Shown here piece by piece: positions 6,264 through 7,560 of a stretch of 7,560 nt of DNA. The DNA comes from Dehalococcoidia bacterium (GTDB lineage Bacteria > Chloroflexota > Dehalococcoidia > Lucifugimonadales > Lucifugimonadaceae), in contig JANQEF010000209.1 in NCBI GenBank assembly GCA_028278465.1, forward strand, positions 1 to 7,560. The letters are read 5' to 3'. A program made the translations under genes and the position numbers. Within the stretch, counting starts at the first letter, position 1; each line of letters opens with the position of its first letter. The notes under the pieces are model-generated. The model saw nothing but the letters and a program-made list of their open reading frames with translations, was not told the DNA's origin and made no database searches.

Positions 6264-7366
6264 CCGGCGAGGTTCCGCAGCGCGTCCATCACGTCGCTGG
6301 TCGGCGCTCGCTCCACGTAGTTTCGGCCAACGAACTCGTAGTGGATCCGGCCGTCTCTGCCGATCACGTATGTGCCGGGGAACGGGTGCGTGCCGCCGTC
6401 CATGAGGCCGGAGTAGGCGCGAGGCGTTGCAGGGTCGCCAGACGAGTAGAGCACGGGAAAGGTGAGGCCGACGCGCCGGACGATGCGGCCTGTATCGCTC
6501 AGGTCGTCCATGCTCACGGCGATCACCTCGGCGTCGAGGCTCTCGATCTCGTCGTAACGGTCTTGCAGCTCACCTAGCTGGATGCGGCAGTAGGTTCACC
6601 AGAATGCGCGATAGAAGACGAGCACGACGTTTCGCTCGCGGATCGTCTCGCTGAGCGATACCTCGCCACCGTTGATGGCATCTGGCAGCCGGAAATCGGT
6701 CACCCCGGGGCCGAGGAGGACCGGAGCCGCGGGGCCTCCCGCACTATCGGCACTTGGCGTTGGCGTCGGATCAGTTGTCGCGGACTCGAGTGAGCGCTGG
6801 AAGGTCTGCAGCATCTCTTCGATGTCCGGCAACTGGTCGGCCGACGTGCTCACCCGCCTCGCGATCTCGTTGCCGGACGGGCCGAACAGCACGATCGCCG
6901 GCGCGGCATGGCCGTTGCTCAGCACGTTGAAGACACCCCAGCTCTGCGACACCGTGCCGTCGACATCTGACAGCACAGGGAACTCGATCTCCGCCCGGTC
7001 AACCGTCATCCGGGTCTTTTCCGGCGCGTCTGTACTGACGGCGATCAGCTCAGCGCCCAGTTGCTGGAAGCGGTGGTAGCTGTCCTGCAGCAGCCGGAGC
7101 CGGTCCTCGCACCCATCGCAGTCCGCGCCGCCGTAGAAGAACAGCCCGACCGGCACGACACCTCGCAGATCACCAAAGCTAACGACGCCACCGTTTGTCG
7201 AGAGCAGCGAGAAGTCGGGAGTGCTGGAAGCGGACTCGGTGGCCGCCTGGTCGACACTCGCCGGGCCGGAGCTGTCGCGGTCGCTCCCGCTATCGGGCGA
7301 ACTGCCGCAGCCGATCACCACGGCAGCAGCGATCGCGAGCCCGAATGCCAGCCAGTTGCGTCTCAA
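6260..7366 (-). CDS. Tandem AhpC/TSA-type redoxin lipoprotein, predicted selenoprotein (Sec257)
   Basis: Predicted extracytoplasmic thiol/selenol oxidoreductase or peroxidase; substrate unknown. Read through the in-frame TGA at 6596-6598, it is a continuous 368-residue protein. Residues 1-20 are a lipoprotein signal (RR, hydrophobic core, VVIGC lipobox with C20), followed by a Ser/Asp-rich tether to about 48. Redoxin domain 1 (about 50-190) has FFYGGADCDGC with C83 and C86. A TP-rich linker spans 195-220. Redoxin domain 2 (about 222-368) has FYRAFW-U257-TYC260-RIQL, then EVIAVSMDD and FPVLYSSGD. U257 falls on the column of C83 when the domains are aligned, which is the active Cys of FYRGxWCPYC-type relatives. 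The TTG start at 7364-7366 is forced by an in-frame stop at 7376-7378 and supported by GGTGAT (7375-7380) 8 nt upstream. Selenocysteine insertion would need selA, selB, selC and selD elsewhere. The alternative is a nonsense mutation or sequencing error. Confidence 0.85.
6566..6580 (-). promoter_or_regulatory. Candidate bacterial SECIS hairpin
   Basis: On the minus strand, CAGCT (6580-6576), loop AGGTG (6575-6571), AGCTG (6570-6566) forms a perfect 5-bp stem with a 5-nt loop. The stem starts 16 nt after the UGA and the loop lies 21-25 nt after it, with GGU in the loop. In E. coli fdhF the GGUC apical loop lies about 19-22 nt after the UGA, so the geometry fits a SelB-binding element. The lower stem is poor (a C-C mismatch, then an isolated U-A pair). 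Bacterial SECIS elements are loosely conserved, so this is supportive rather than decisive. Confidence 0.6.
6596..6598 (-). other. UGA codon predicted to encode selenocysteine
   Basis: The only in-frame stop between the TTG start and the terminal TAG. It replaces the first residue of a CxxC redox motif: FYRAFW, then TGA, then TYC. The coding frame continues for 111 more codons with clear redoxin sequence and no other stop, which would be odd for a decayed gene. The paralogous first domain has Cys at the same place. Confidence 0.85.
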
Positions 7367-7480
7367 CGCGGTACATCACCCACTGCCGTGCGTTGTCCTG
7401 CCAGTCGCCACACGCGAAACGTTCGATTGAACAGCCGTGCAAGAGGATTCTACGAACGAGGCCGCCATTCGGCGCTGTGG
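7367..7480. other. Intergenic spacer upstream of the selenoprotein gene
   Basis: This 114-nt gap separates two same-strand genes. It contains the Shine-Dalgarno-like GGTGAT (7375-7380, minus) and a TAGAAT -10-like hexamer on the minus strand (7452-7447) without a convincing -35. I see no hairpin followed by a T-tract, so I cannot tell whether the selenoprotein gene has its own promoter or is co-transcribed with the gene to its right. Confidence 0.3.
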
Positions 7481-7560
7481 TCAGCCACGCATCTCGCGCA
7501 GAGTTCGGCCGGCTGCTTCGAGTGCCTCGTCGATGTGCGCTGTCTCAACCCAGCCCATGT
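7481..7560 (-). CDS. 3' end of a gene cut by the window edge, possibly an aminotransferase
   Basis: The last 25 codons before a TGA at 7481-7483 read MGWVETAHIDEALEAAGRT then LREMRG. The first of these is internal to the gene, not necessarily a start. The pattern of a short beta segment, a TAH-type turn and then an amphipathic helix (IDEALEAAGRTLREM) is typical of the C-terminus of fold-I PLP enzymes such as class III aminotransferases and HemL (compare the AHT-x-x-DI-x-x-TLEAA pattern). This is a weak inference from a very short stretch; it could be another helical C-terminus. Codon use is high-GC like the neighbours. The gene lies 114 nt upstream of the selenoprotein gene on the same strand. 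Confidence 0.4.
   Translation of the reverse strand, partial: MGWVETAHIDEALEAAGRTLREMRG

Noticed and set aside
6260..6526. A separate 88-residue gene starting at a GTG
   Set aside because: It lacks the first half of a redoxin fold and is exactly in frame with the upstream lipoprotein gene through one TGA; it is better read as the C-terminal part of the selenoprotein.
6596..7366. A pseudogene: redoxin lipoprotein truncated by a nonsense mutation
   Set aside because: The stop is TGA, falls precisely on the redox Cys column, is followed by a SECIS-like hairpin and by intact coding sequence with no second lesion. A chance mutation is possible but less likely.
7437..7452. A promoter for the selenoprotein gene from TAGAAT (7452-7447, minus) or TTGCAC (7442-7437, minus)
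   Set aside because: TAGAAT has no acceptable -35, and TTGCAC has no acceptable -10 at 16-18 nt; single hexamers are too common to call.

Overview
The window is high-GC bacterial DNA, densely packed and mostly read from the minus strand, with several non-ATG starts (GTG for ligA, TTG for pth and for the lipoprotein gene). The gene content, the style of the Pth N-terminus and the redoxin sequences suggest a Chloroflexota-type (Dehalococcoidia/SAR202-like) environmental genome. That placement is an inference from general resemblance, not from a marker gene.

The left part (43-4769, minus strand) is a tight three-gene operon. It reads ligA (NAD-dependent DNA ligase), then a 673-residue protein of uncertain function whose C-terminal half looks like the P-loop-less part of DUF6079/PglY-type proteins, then pth (peptidyl-tRNA hydrolase). 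The gaps are 15 and 2 nt. The operon starts from a divergent intergenic region (4770-4961) that holds two outward-facing TATACT -10 boxes. The second promoter drives a DUF1015 gene on the plus strand (4962-6263), whose leader can fold into a strong hairpin.

The right part holds the most interesting object. On the minus strand, 6260-7366 reads as one 368-residue lipoprotein with two tandem AhpC/TSA-type redoxin domains, interrupted by a single in-frame TGA at 6596-6598. The TGA sits exactly where the redox-active first cysteine belongs (FYRAFW-TGA-TYC). The first domain of the same protein has an ordinary Cys there (C83-D-G-C86). A perfect 5-bp hairpin with a G-containing 5-nt loop begins 16 nt after the TGA, as in bacterial SECIS elements. 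The best reading is a selenoprotein: a membrane-anchored, extracytoplasmic double redoxin with one CxxC and one UxxC centre. A naive gene caller would split it into a truncated lipoprotein and an unrelated 88-residue fragment.

The selenoprotein gene and the DUF1015 gene converge and share the palindrome CTAG (6260-6263) as overlapping stop codons. At the far right end (7481-7560, minus) lies the last 25 codons or so of another gene, perhaps an aminotransferase. Positions 1-42 and 7367-7480 hold no gene I can support.
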